64,000 nucleotides of DNA, taken from assembly GCA_012221805.1 (NCBI GenBank), contig CP015195.1, positions 819,771-883,770 on the forward strand, given 5' to 3'. Below are positions 16,995 to 25,829 of this stretch, piece after piece. Source of the DNA: Pasteurellaceae bacterium RH1A (GTDB lineage Bacteria; Pseudomonadota; Gammaproteobacteria; Enterobacterales; Pasteurellaceae). The position numbers and the translations under genes are program-made. Numbering within the stretch: position 1 is the first letter of the stretch; every line of letters starts with the position of its first letter. The notes under the pieces are model-generated. The model ran no database searches, was not told the origin of the DNA, and saw only the letters and a program-made list of their open reading frames with translations.

Positions 16995-17876
16995 ATGATG
17001 AAAGATGATATTTATATATATTTTGATTCAAATATTTTTCAGTATATGAAAAACCAACCAGCAGATATTTTCTGGAGTGATTTCATAAGAGTTTTTAATA
17101 CATTGAAAAGAAAATATAAATTTCCTTTATCCTATGCTCACTTAAGAGATCTAGCATTATCGCCTATACCGAGTTTTGATACAGGAGACATAGTGCATTT
17201 AAATAATATAACTGAACATAATTATATATTAGAGGATTTGAGTATAATTCAACAGGATCTTAATGCTTTTTATGATAAAGAAGAAATCAAAGGAACCTTT
17301 TTCAAAAGGCAAGATGATAATAAAACAAATAGCATTAAGGAAATAATTAATAAAAATAAATCATCTGATATGCTCTTAAAAGAGTTAATATATTTTTTAC
17401 CATTAAACATTTCCAATCCAAATGTATATAAAGAATTTAGAGTTATAATTCAAAAAATGAAAAAGGATTTTAATAAGAATTCGACTATTGATGTTGGTGG
17501 CGATCTTTTTAAAAATCTTTTGCCTTTATTAGATTTTCTGATTTCTCAAGATGTATCTTGCTCTTCCTTTAAAGATGCTTTAAATATAATTATGTCTTTT
17601 AATGAAGCAAATAAGGAAATTGATTATAAACAAATAGAAGCTGGATACTTTTTGTTAGATTTTAATCAAAAAATGAGAGATAAGATAACTAATGGAAACA
17701 CTATTAATAATATGTTGGTTGATGTAGCTCATTTATGTTATGCCAGAAAGGCAAAATATTATGTTACTGCCGATAAAAAACATTTTGAAAAATCAAAATT
17801 TTTATTTGAATGTTTAGATATTAAGGTGCAAGTAATTAGCCCAAAAGAATTTTTAAGTAAATTTAATGTTTTATAA
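16995..17876 (+). CDS. PIN-like domain protein, AT-rich
   Basis: A 293-residue protein in strongly AT-rich DNA, unlike its neighbours. IYFDSNIFQYM near the start and a C-terminal AKYYVTADKKHFEKSKF followed by VQVISPKEFL are the strand-turn patterns of PIN nucleases, with Asp/Asn and Asp in the expected acidic positions. The long middle (residues 40-220) is helical and not recognisable. It may be a stand-alone toxin or defence nuclease. It ends 16 bases before the gnd start, with no separate antitoxin seen. Function is inference only. Confidence 0.6.
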   Translation: MMKDDIYIYFDSNIFQYMKNQPADIFWSDFIRVFNTLKRKYKFPLSYAHLRDLALSPIPSFDTGDIVHLNNITEHNYILEDLSIIQQDLNAFYDKEEIKGTFFKRQDDNKTNSIKEIINKNKSSDMLLKELIYFLPLNISNPNVYKEFRVIIQKMKKDFNKNSTIDVGGDLFKNLLPLLDFLISQDVSCSSFKDALNIIMSFNEANKEIDYKQIEAGYFLLDFNQKMRDKITNGNTINNMLVDVAHLCYARKAKYYVTADKKHFEKSKFLFECLDIKVQVISPKEFLSKFNVL

Positions 17877-17892
17877 AACAGGAGAAAACAAT

Positions 17893-19347
17893 ATGTCAGT
17901 AAAAGGTGATATCGGCCTTATCGGTTTAGCGGTAATGGGTCAGAACCTGATTTTAAATATGAACGACAAGGGCTTTAAGGTAGTGGCTTATAACCGTACT
18001 ACCTCTAAAGTCGATGAGTTCTTAGAAGGGCCAGCCAAGGGCACCAATGTGATTGGGGCTTATTCTTTAGAAGATTTGGCTGCCAAATTGGAAAAACCTC
18101 GCAAGGTTATGTTGATGGTGCGGGCTGGTGAAGTGGTCGATCAGTTTATCGAGGCACTTTTACCGCACTTGGAAGAGGGCGACATCATTATTGATGGCGG
18201 TAACTCCAACTATCCAGACACCAACCGCCGTGTTAAGGCCTTGGCTGAGAAGGGCATTCGCTTTATCGGTTCTGGTGTGTCGGGCGGTGAAGAAGGCGCA
18301 CGCCACGGGCCGTCCATTATGCCAGGCGGTAACCAAGAGGCCTGGGAATTTGTGAAACCTATCTTCCAAGCTATTTCCGCCAAAACCGAGCAGGGTGAGC
18401 CTTGCTGTGACTGGGTGGGCGGCGAAGGGGCTGGCCACTTTGTCAAGATGGTGCATAACGGCATTGAATACGGCGATATGCAGCTTATTTGCGAAGCCTA
18501 CCAGTTCCTTAAAGAGGGCTTGGGCCTCAGCTATGATGAAATGCAGGCCATTTTCCAAGATTGGAAAAAGACCGAGCTAGACAGCTACCTGATTGACATC
18601 ACCACCGACATCTTGGGCTATAAGGATGAAGATGGTCAGCCGCTGGTTGAAAAAATTCTCGACACCGCTGGCCAAAAGGGCACGGGTAAATGGACAGGTA
18701 TTAACGCCTTAGACTTCGGTATTCCTTTAACCTTGATTACCGAATCTGTTTTCGCCCGTTGCGTTTCGTCCTTCAAAGATCAACGTGTGGCCGCTTCCAA
18801 GCTCTTTAACAAGACCATCAGCCCAGTGGAAGGCGACAAGCAAGTCTGGATTGAAGCAGTGCGTAAGGCACTCTTGGCTTCAAAAATCATCTCTTACGCC
18901 CAAGGCTTTATGCTTATTCGTGAGGCCTCTGAACAGTTCGGTTGGAATATCAACTACGGTGCCACCGCCCTCTTATGGCGTGAAGGCTGTATTATCCGCA
19001 GCCGCTTCCTCGGCAACATCCGTGATGCCTATGAAACCAACCCAGATTTGGTTTTCTTGGGGTCAGACCCATACTTCAAGGGCATTTTAGAAAATGCACT
19101 TGGCGACTGGCGTAAGGTGGTGGCTAAATCGATTGAAGTGGGCATTCCAATGCCGTGTATGGCCTCTGCCATCACCTTCTTAGACGGCTACACCTCAGAA
19201 CGTGTGCCAGCTAACCTGCTCCAGGCCCAGCGTGACTACTTCGGTGCGCATACTTACGAACGCACCGACAAACCACGCGGCGAGTTCTTCCACACCAACT
19301 GGACAGGCCGTGGCGGTAACACTGCTTCAACCACCTATGATGTCTAG
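17893..19347 (+). CDS. gnd: 6-phosphogluconate dehydrogenase, decarboxylating
   Basis: A 484-residue enzyme producing ribulose-5-phosphate, CO2 and NADPH, the third oxidative pentose phosphate step. I start it at 17893 (MSVKGDIGLIGLAVMGQNLI) because AGGAGA lies 7 bases upstream; the in-frame ATG at 17866 overlaps the PIN-like gene. GLAVMGQNL is the coenzyme loop, GAGHFVKMVHNGIEYGDMQ holds the catalytic Lys and Glu, and the C-terminal NTASTTYDV is normal. Its pathway partners zwf and pgl lie 4.7 kb upstream. Confidence 0.97.
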   Translation: MSVKGDIGLIGLAVMGQNLILNMNDKGFKVVAYNRTTSKVDEFLEGPAKGTNVIGAYSLEDLAAKLEKPRKVMLMVRAGEVVDQFIEALLPHLEEGDIIIDGGNSNYPDTNRRVKALAEKGIRFIGSGVSGGEEGARHGPSIMPGGNQEAWEFVKPIFQAISAKTEQGEPCCDWVGGEGAGHFVKMVHNGIEYGDMQLICEAYQFLKEGLGLSYDEMQAIFQDWKKTELDSYLIDITTDILGYKDEDGQPLVEKILDTAGQKGTGKWTGINALDFGIPLTLITESVFARCVSSFKDQRVAASKLFNKTISPVEGDKQVWIEAVRKALLASKIISYAQGFMLIREASEQFGWNINYGATALLWREGCIIRSRFLGNIRDAYETNPDLVFLGSDPYFKGILENALGDWRKVVAKSIEVGIPMPCMASAITFLDGYTSERVPANLLQAQRDYFGAHTYERTDKPRGEFFHTNWTGRGGNTASTTYDV

Positions 19348-19351
19348 CTAA

Positions 19352-19432
19352 AACAAGCGGTCAGAAATTTGCAGGTTTTTGCAAAAAACTGACCGCTTGT
19401 GGGTGCAAAAAGCAGGCCTGGCCTGCTTTTTT
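19352..19432. terminator. double terminator between gnd and rnhB
   Basis: The first hairpin pairs ACAAGCGGTCAG (19353) with CTGACCGCTTGT (ending 19400) and has TTTGCA and TTTTTGCAAAAA in the loop, so it is an inverted pair of Apl-type uptake sequences. The second, AAAAAGCAGGCC/GGCCTGCTTTTT at 19407-19432, is a compact terminator that can work in both directions for the convergent genes. Confidence 0.85.
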
Positions 19433-19435
19433 GCT

Positions 19436-20038
19436 TTATCCAGACTGCTTGAGCAAGGCCCTGGCCACCGGTCCAAAACTCTTGCGGTGAAAGGGTGTCG
19501 CCCCAAATTCTGCCAGTTTTTCTAGGTGGAGTTTGGTTGGGTAGCCCTTGTGTTGGGCGAAGGCATAGTGTGGAAAGTCCTTATCTAAGGCCTCCATTTC
19601 GGCATCTCGGGCCACCTTGGCCAAAATCGAAGCCGCACTGATTTCAGCCACCAAACTATCGCCCTTGACCACAGCCTGGGCAGGCATGGCCAATTCTGGC
19701 ACTCGATTGCCATCCACCAAGACAAAATCAGGCTGAATGGCAAGGCCTGCAACTGCTCGCTGCATGGCCAGCAGGGTGGCCTGTAGAATGTTAAGCTCAT
19801 CAATTTCCTCAGGTTCAGCCCTGCCCAGGCTCCAGGCCAGGGCCTTGTCCTTGATTTCTTGGGCCAGCAGTTGGCGTTTTTTATCCGACAGCTTTTTGGA
19901 ATCGGCCAAGCCCTCAATGGGCTGATTAGGGTCTAAGATAACAGCAGCCGTAACCACAGCCCCCACCAGGGGGCCTCGTCCGACCTCATCCACGCCCGCA
20001 ATCAAATGGGCATGAGGGTAAATAAAAGGAGTGATCAT
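19436..20038 (-). CDS. rnhB: ribonuclease HII
   Basis: A 200-residue type 2 RNase H that removes ribonucleotides and RNA from RNA-DNA hybrids. The catalytic [12 protein letters not shown] motif (Asp-Glu-Gly) is at about residue 15, VDGN follows near residue 108, and [11 protein letters not shown] carries the further conserved acidic region. Length equals Haemophilus RnhB. It is convergent with gnd and divergent from nrdB; in many gammaproteobacteria rnhB follows lpxB, which is not present here. Confidence 0.96.
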   Translation of the reverse strand: MITPFIYPHAHLIAGVDEVGRGPLVGAVVTAAVILDPNQPIEGLADSKKLSDKKRQLLAQEIKDKALAWSLGRAEPEEIDELNILQATLLAMQRAVAGLAIQPDFVLVDGNRVPELAMPAQAVVKGDSLVAEISAASILAKVARDAEMEALDKDFPHYAFAQHKGYPTKLHLEKLAEFGATPFHRKSFGPVARALLKQSG

Positions 20039-20209
20039 TTGTTCTTTCCTATCAATAAGGGGCTTATTCAGCTATTTTTTTAGCGACTGTCAGCATAGCA
20101 GAAGCAGGGCTGGGGGATGGCAAAACTTTACAAAAAAATCTGAAAAAAAACTATCTGATCTTTCAAACACTTACTACGAGCGAATCGCAAAGGGTGATTT
20201 GTCAAGGGC

Positions 20210-20237
20210 TTGAAAGACAAAAAAATATGGCTAGAAT
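20210..20237 (+). promoter_or_regulatory. candidate sigma-70 promoter for nrdBA
   Basis: TTGAAA (20210-20215) and TAGAAT (20232-20237) are separated by 16 bases, which would start transcription about 35-40 bases before the nrdB ATG. I do not see a convincing pair of NrdR boxes. The rest of the 241-base gap to rnhB is AT-rich without a gene. Confidence 0.5.
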
Positions 20238-20279
20238 ACTGACCCAATTATAGCAATTTACCTTAAATCCCGAAGCATT

Positions 20280-21257
20280 ATGTCCAGAAATCTATTCGAA
20301 AAACGCATTCAAATTAAGCCTTACGAATACCCTGAACTGCTTGAATTTAAAGATGCCATCCGCCATTCCTACTGGCTGCATACCGAATTCAATTTCACAG
20401 GCGATATTCAAGACTACCGCACAAATATCAACGATCACGAACGCCATGTGCTGACCCGTGCCATGTTGGCCATTTCCCAGGTAGAGGTGAACGTGAAGCG
20501 TTTCTGGGGCGAGCTTTATCGCTACTTCCCTAAACCAGAAATGGACGATGTGGGCGGCACCTTCGCTGAAAGTGAGGTTCGCCATAAGGATGCCTATTCC
20601 TTCTTGCTGGAAAAATTGGGCCTAAACGAGATGTTTACCCAAATCCACGACATTGAGCCGCTTATGAACCGTATTCGTTATATGGAAGACTTCATGCGGG
20701 AAAAAGATGCCGGCAAGGGCCAGTTTGTGCTTTCCTTGGTCTTGTTCTCTCTCTTTGTGGAGCATATTTCCCTCTTCGGCCAGTTCATTATTATGATGTC
20801 CTTCAACAAGCACAGAAACCTCTTTAAGGGGATTTCCAATGCGGTTGAAGCTACCTCAAAAGAGGAAGAAATCCACGGCCGTTTCGGGATTGCCCTCTAT
20901 GAGATTTTGCGTGATGAACACAGTGAGTTGTTTACGCCAGAATTTTATGTGGAATTAGAGCAACTTTCCAGCCAGGCCTTTGAGGCAGAACGCTCCATCC
21001 TAGACTGGATTTTTGAGGAAGGTGACTTGAGCTTTATCAGCAAGGCCACAGTGGAAAACTACATTAAGAGCCGTTATAACAATTCCTTAATGGCCTTGGG
21101 CTTAGAGCCTCCACACAATATTGATCCTGACTTGCTCAAGGAAACAGAGTGGTTTGATATTGAAATCCTTTCCACCAAAGAAACCGATTTCTTTAACAAA
21201 CGTAGTACCGATTACAGTAAAAAAATGAAACAGATTACCGCCGATGACTTATTCTAA
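20280..21257 (+). CDS. nrdB: ribonucleotide reductase small subunit, probable class Id
   Basis: A 325-residue radical-generating subunit. Metal ligands read as Glu69, Glu99, His102, Glu161, Glu196 and His199, with Tyr106 in the place of the radical tyrosine. The first ligand is Glu, where classical class Ia NrdB has Asp. Spacing and the short length agree with what I recall of the Flavobacterium johnsoniae class Id protein, which uses a dimanganese cofactor activated by superoxide rather than a stable tyrosyl radical. nrdA overlaps by 14 bases. The subclass call is an inference from ligand pattern and partner size. Confidence 0.85.
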   Translation: MSRNLFEKRIQIKPYEYPELLEFKDAIRHSYWLHTEFNFTGDIQDYRTNINDHERHVLTRAMLAISQVEVNVKRFWGELYRYFPKPEMDDVGGTFAESEVRHKDAYSFLLEKLGLNEMFTQIHDIEPLMNRIRYMEDFMREKDAGKGQFVLSLVLFSLFVEHISLFGQFIIMMSFNKHRNLFKGISNAVEATSKEEEIHGRFGIALYEILRDEHSELFTPEFYVELEQLSSQAFEAERSILDWIFEEGDLSFISKATVENYIKSRYNNSLMALGLEPPHNIDPDLLKETEWFDIEILSTKETDFFNKRSTDYSKKMKQITADDLF

Positions 21258-22911
21258 TACCGACCGCCCAGATTTTGCTTGGCTGAACGAAGACAGCCGT
21301 TTATTTTTACAACGTGGCTACCTGCTTGAAGGCACAACTGCCCATGATCGTATCCGCTTTATTGCTGAACACGCTGAACGTAAGCTCGGCCTGGTGGGCT
21401 ATGCGGATAAGTTCTTCCACTATATGGCCCGGGGCTATTTTTCCCTTTCCTCCCCAATTTGGTCTAACTTTGGCTTAGATCGTGGCCTGCCTATTTCTTG
21501 TTTTGGGAGCTACATTGGCGATTCCATCCACGAAATCATGGTCACCACTGCTGAAGTGGGCATGATGAGCAAGATTGGCGGCGGTACTTCGGCCTATTTT
21601 GGCGACATCCGTCCACGGGGTTCAGCCATTAAAAATAACGGCAAATCAGACGGCTCTTTTAACTTTAGCAAGCTCTTTGACACCGTGATTGATGTTATTT
21701 CCCAAGGCACATCACGCAAGGGCCAGTTTGCTGGCTATATCGACATTGAACATGGCGACATTGATGAATGGTTGGATATTCACACCGAAGGCAACCCTAT
21801 CCAGCTTATGTACTATGGCGTGTGTGTAGGCCACGATTGGTTGCAGTCTATGAAGGCCGGCGACCCTTACAAGCGGCAGCTTTGGGCCAAACTTTTGCAA
21901 CGCAAGACCGAAACGGGTATTCCTTACCTCTTCTTTAAGGACAATGCCAACGCAGGCCGCCCAGATGTTTATAAGGATTTGAACATGACCATTCATGCTT
22001 CAAACCTCTGTACCGAAATCATGTTGCCATCTAACGAAGATGAGAGCTTCGTCTGCTGTCTGTCTTCTATGAACCTGCTCTATTTTGATGAGTGGAAGGA
22101 TACCGATGCCCCAGAAGTGCTAACCTACTTCTTGGACGTGGTCATGAGCGAATTTATTGAGAAGAGTGAAGAAATTCCTTTCCTCCACCGTGCCAACCGC
22201 TTTGCCAAACGCCACCGTGCCCTAGGTCTTGGTGTCCTAGGCTGGCACAGCTACTTACAGGCCAACAACATTGCCTTTGACAGCTTCCAGGCCATGCAGA
22301 AAAACAATGAGATCTTCAAAACCTTGCAGGAAAAGACCCTCAAGGCCTCTCAAGAGCTGGCACAACGCTTTGGCGAACCTGAAATCTTAAAAGGTTACGG
22401 CCGCCGGAATACCACCTTATTATCGGTTGCCCCAACCAAGTCCAGCAGCTTTATTTTGGGCAGCGTTTCGCCATCGGTCGAGCCATTTAAGTCCAACTAC
22501 TATGTGAAAGACCTAGCCAAGATCAAAACGGTTTATAAAAATCCTTTCTTGGAAAAACTCCTCCAAGAAAAAGGCCTAGACACGGAAGAAACCTGGGAAA
22601 GCATCTTACTTAACGATGGTTCCGTCCAGCACCTAGAAGCCTTAAATGAGCATGAAAAAGAAGTCTTCAAAACCTTCTCAGAAATCAGCCAATTAAGCGT
22701 GATTCAGCAGGCCGCCCAGCGTCAAAAATACATCGACCAGGGCCAGAGTATCAACATCATGGTTCACCCCGCCACCCCGGCCAAGGATTTGAACCAGTTA
22801 TACCTCACCGCTGAAGAACTAGGGCTTAAGTCCATTTACTACCAATACTCCATGAGTGCGGCCCAGGTCTTTAACCGCAATCTCTTAAGTTGTAGTAGTT
22901 GTGAAGGGTAA
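21244..22911 (+). CDS. nrdA: ribonucleotide reductase large subunit, minimal form without ATP cone (probable class Id)
   Basis: A 555-residue catalytic subunit, about 200 residues shorter than E. coli NrdA because the N-terminal ATP-cone domain is absent and the core is trimmed. Active-site residues are all visible: Cys86 (LPISCFGSY), Asn254, Cys256 and Glu258 (NLCTEIMLP), a Cys in FVCCLSS, the Tyr532-Tyr533 radical relay (SIYYQYSMS) and the C-terminal CSSC (550-553). Start overlaps nrdB, indicating coupling. Without the cone, dATP inhibition through this chain is not expected. Confidence 0.88.
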   Translation: MTYSNTDRPDFAWLNEDSRLFLQRGYLLEGTTAHDRIRFIAEHAERKLGLVGYADKFFHYMARGYFSLSSPIWSNFGLDRGLPISCFGSYIGDSIHEIMVTTAEVGMMSKIGGGTSAYFGDIRPRGSAIKNNGKSDGSFNFSKLFDTVIDVISQGTSRKGQFAGYIDIEHGDIDEWLDIHTEGNPIQLMYYGVCVGHDWLQSMKAGDPYKRQLWAKLLQRKTETGIPYLFFKDNANAGRPDVYKDLNMTIHASNLCTEIMLPSNEDESFVCCLSSMNLLYFDEWKDTDAPEVLTYFLDVVMSEFIEKSEEIPFLHRANRFAKRHRALGLGVLGWHSYLQANNIAFDSFQAMQKNNEIFKTLQEKTLKASQELAQRFGEPEILKGYGRRNTTLLSVAPTKSSSFILGSVSPSVEPFKSNYYVKDLAKIKTVYKNPFLEKLLQEKGLDTEETWESILLNDGSVQHLEALNEHEKEVFKTFSEISQLSVIQQAAQRQKYIDQGQSINIMVHPATPAKDLNQLYLTAEELGLKSIYYQYSMSAAQVFNRNLLSCSSCEG

Positions 22912-22923
22912 TTTGTAGAGAGT

Positions 22924-22956
22924 AAAAAACCGCTTGTTTTTAACAAGCGGTTTTTT
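22924..22956 (+). terminator. terminator after nrdA built from two uptake cores
   Basis: AAAAAACCGCTTGTT pairs with AACAAGCGGTTTTTT. The arms are complete ACCGCTTGT/ACAAGCGGT uptake cores. Confidence 0.88.
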
Positions 22957-23085
22957 ATGGGGCATATAGGCCAAAATAGCCGTATTCTCAAATCAATGGG
23001 TTAGCTATTCTAGGTAAAAAATGAATTTACTCTCCTGAGTTTAGATTAGATGTAATTTGCATTTTGCCCCAGGGCTGGCAATATT

Positions 23086-23375
23086 AGATGGAAGGATATC
23101 CAAAATATATTGAAGGAAAATGGTATTGTGCAAAGTATGTTGAGAAAGGGAAATTGCTTGGATAATGAGGGTAATGGAAAGTTTGACAGGGGATTAAAGA
23201 CGAAATGTTAATTTGGCAAGCGTTTTGAGAACTTGGGTGAGCTCGAAAAGGTGATTCACGAGTACATTTATTATTGCAATCATAAGTGTAGAGTAGAACT
23301 AAAAGGACTGAGCTCTGTGGAGTACAGAACTCAGTCCTTGAATTGAGTCAATCTAAGTTTTTTGGGGCATATCAA
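23086..23375 (+). mobile_element. degenerate IS3-family transposase remnant
   Basis: Translation from 23086 gives RWKDIQNILKENGIVQSM and RKGNCLDN, the classic IS3/IS150 orfB region before the third catalytic residue. After a frameshifted and stopped middle it gives LEKVIHEYIYYCNHKCRVEL and KGLSSVEYRTQSLN, the C-terminal end, stopping at 23346. The DDE domain is mostly deleted. The TTTTTTGGGGCATATC sequence beyond it resembles an IS3 end. It is not functional and marks an old insertion in the 488-base gap after nrdA. Confidence 0.8.
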
Positions 23376-23399
23376 GGGCAATTTTTTTAGGAAAATATA

Positions 23400-24290
23400 A
23401 TGGCAGAAATATTGATAAAATACGTTACTTCATTTTTTGTAATATTTTTATTAGTTAATGAGGTTTCTTTTGTCACTATTATTCTTGGGGCACTAGTTTT
23501 AGTTGTTCTTTATGTCCCAATATTAAATCTGATAAAAAAGGTGAAAATTACTTTTTCAAGTATGGTCGTATTGATTATTTTCTCTGAGCTTATCTTCTTT
23601 TTTACGAGTTATTTTTTTACAAAAAATATAGAAGGTATAGAGACTATTACACAAGCGATTGCCTTATATACAATCCCTATCTTAATAAATATTCTTATTC
23701 TCTATACATTGTCTAACCATAAAATAAACAATAGGGTATTGATTACTCTAATCTATTCTACAATAATAACTATTGGTTATTATTTTTACTATTTGATTCC
23801 TAATGATATTGTCAGAATAACTCAGATTGGAACCTATATATTTTCTGACTTATATCAGCTTATCATTTCCTTCCTCTTTTTCTTATTTTTACTTGCTTTA
23901 GTTCTTGCAGGCTTTCTTCCATTAACGATAATTCTAAGCTATATGAATCTAACTTCTAGTTTAGTTTATCCTAAAGAGGTTAAATATAAGATTAGATGGA
24001 AAAAGAAAATTGGTGTTATCCCTGTATTATGTTCAGTTTCTTTTGGTATTAATGTTCTATTACTAGAACATGAAATAGATAAGATGAGGACAGATTATTA
24101 TATTGCTAATATGTTAGTTTACCTGTTTTATATGGATAAGTTACCAGTTAGATGTGATCAAAATGTTTTATACTATCCAGAGGAAGATAAGTTTATGTTT
24201 GTTGATATAAATAATATATCTCTTGCATATAAGAAAGGGGATAGTTACGAATTTGGAATAGGTCAATGCCAAGTGGACTTTAAACCATAG
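23400..24290 (+). CDS. polytopic membrane protein of unknown function, AT-rich
   Basis: A 296-residue protein with about six or seven strongly hydrophobic segments in residues 1-200 and a soluble C-terminal tail of about 95 residues that begins after KYKIRWKKKIGVIPVL. Base composition is very AT-rich and differs from the housekeeping genes around. AGGAAAATATA precedes the ATG. It is flanked by an IS3 remnant and a complete IS, so it is probably horizontally acquired. The last codons include a 13-base match to sequence found inside the adjacent IS end. I do not recognise a family. Confidence 0.6.
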   Translation: MAEILIKYVTSFFVIFLLVNEVSFVTIILGALVLVVLYVPILNLIKKVKITFSSMVVLIIFSELIFFFTSYFFTKNIEGIETITQAIALYTIPILINILILYTLSNHKINNRVLITLIYSTIITIGYYFYYLIPNDIVRITQIGTYIFSDLYQLIISFLFFLFLLALVLAGFLPLTIILSYMNLTSSLVYPKEVKYKIRWKKKIGVIPVLCSVSFGINVLLLEHEIDKMRTDYYIANMLVYLFYMDKLPVRCDQNVLYYPEEDKFMFVDINNISLAYKKGDSYEFGIGQCQVDFKP

Positions 24291-24317
24291 GCATTTACAG
24301 TACAAACTTTTAAAAAG

Positions 24318-25406
24318 GGCATAGTAGACAAAATAGTTGCTAAAAAGTGGCTTAAAGCCTTATAGTACAAGGCTTTAAGCCCTCTTTTTGAAAAATGAAC
24401 AAAAAACTGCCCTTTCTGCCAAAGCACGAATATCAAGAAACATGGCAAACAAAATAATATTCAGCGTTATTATTGTAATCAATGTAATAAAACCTTTACC
24501 CATCATAAGAAATTAGATCCAATAAAGATCTGGGGTGATTACACTTCAGGAAAACAAACCTATCAACAGCTTGCCAATAAGTATCATTGTTCGGTTAGAA
24601 CAATCCAAAGATATATTGATAAAGCCCCTAAAACATTATTACATCCACCTCAAAGCACATCGCTTAATATAATTATGGACACTACCTTTTTTAAGCGTAA
24701 TTTCGGCGTATTAGTGTTAATGGATTCTCATACAAAGAAAGTGGTATTTCACTGTTTTGTAAGAACAGAAAAAGACGTTTACTATAAGCTGGCACTTAAT
24801 AGATTGAGAGAAAAAAGCTATATAATACAATCCATTACTTGTGATGGTAGGCGAGGCCTGATGAAGGACTTGTTCAATGCACCTGTACAGATGTGTCAAT
24901 TCCATATGGTTGCAATAGTGATGAGAAAACTCAGGAAGAAGCATCAATCACAAGCGGGAAAAGAATTAAAAATTATTGCAAAAACACTGGTAGAGAGTTC
25001 AAAAAATGAATTTTACAAACGCCTTCATTATTGGCATTTAAAACATGAAGAGTATTTAAAAGAAAGAAGTGATAAGCCAAATGAAAAGGGATATTTACCT
25101 TATAAGCATCGTAGTGTTAGAGGGGCTTATGCAAGCCTTAAATGGTATATGAAATATTTATTTACTTTTGAAGAATGGTCAGATTTAAATATAGAAAGGA
25201 CAACAAATAGGCTTGAAGGGCTATTTAAACATATGGAGCGACAGTTAAATAATCATAATGGATTAAGCAAAAAACATAAAGCCATGTTTATAAAGGATTT
25301 TTTGAATAAAAATAGCTGCTAACATTTTAGAAAATAAACATTAGCAACTATTTTGTCCACTTGGCATAGTTTTTGACGAATCAGCAACTATTTTGTCTAC
25401 TATGCC
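24318..25406 (+). mobile_element. insertion sequence, IS256-superfamily Zn-ribbon variant (IS1249-like), copy 1
   Basis: 1089 bp. Both ends carry the same 24-base inverted repeat beginning GGCATAGTAGACAAAATAGT. Inside the right end a second, imperfect copy of the repeat (AGCAACTATTTTGTCCAC) lies about 40 bases in. Inside the left end, GGCTTAAAGCCTT/AAGGCTTTAAGCC forms a perfect hairpin just before the transposase. Copy 2 at 61802-62891 is inverted and nearly identical. No clear target duplication is seen at either copy. Confidence 0.9.
24395..25322 (+). CDS. transposase with N-terminal zinc ribbon, start in a different frame
   Basis: The main frame encodes a zinc ribbon (CPFCQ ... YYCNQCNKTF), a helix-turn-helix (TYQQLANKYHCSVRTIQRYI) and a DDE domain: Asp in IIMDTTFF, Asp in ITCDGRRG and Glu in NRLEGLF, the IS256-like pattern. 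The first ATG in the main frame is at 24675, which would delete the ribbon and helix-turn-helix. The only nearby upstream ATG (24395, MNKK) is one frame off and meets a run of six A at 24401-24406. No ATG, GTG or TTG opens the ribbon frame. Both copies share this, so slippage at the A run or a rare start seems to be needed. Confidence 0.8.
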
Positions 25407-25430
25407 TCCAAAAAACATATCTTTAGGCAA

Positions 25431-25456
25431 AAAAAGATGCCGTTAAGCATCTTTTC
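25431..25456. terminator. terminator-like hairpin
   Basis: AAAAGATGC pairs with GCATCTTTT around a six-base loop. The flanking A and T runs allow use in either direction. It lies just outside IS copy 1. Confidence 0.6.
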
Positions 25457-25568
25457 TTCAGCACTTGTGGTAGCTTACGCCTTTAAGCAATATAGTTTTT
25501 TTATAATTGAGTACAAGTGTCTAAGTAAAATGATTTCTGATGGAGCCACCTTTTTACCAAAAGCCGAC

Positions 25569-25700
25569 TACGTCACAATCGGTTAAACAGGGTTGAGTGG
25601 CTTTTCTGCTCTGGATTTCACAGCCCCAGATAGAGCCAGCGGGGTTGTAGGGACGAATCACATTCGCCCTGATGGTTTTGGATTGATTAGAGGCGGGTAA
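25569..25700. repeat. dispersed composite repeat, copy with GGGACGAATCACATTCGCCC
   Basis: Contains CTGCTCTGGATTTCACAGCC near 25610 and a GTAGGGACGAATCACATTCG stretch near 25650, followed by GATGGTTTTGG. The same blocks occur in reverse complement and the same order at 63463-63612, and the second block forms the palindrome at 53627-53687. The 423-base gap from the IS to the ABC gene holds the hairpin at 25431, this repeat and an uptake core near 25780; no gene is seen. Confidence 0.6.
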
Positions 25701-25829
25701 TTTGTCCCTACTTGTCCCTCTGATAGTGCAAGAAAACTAAAGGAATCCTTGCAAGTTTTTATAAAAATTTAGCCGCTTGTGATATATTGGAGGTGGTCTT
25801 AAAGTAGCCGTTTTAATACAAGGCCTTTT

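Noticed and set aside
21244..21257. nrdB-nrdA overlap as a frameshift.
   Set aside because: Both proteins are complete at each end; a 14-base overlap of separate genes is normal translational coupling.
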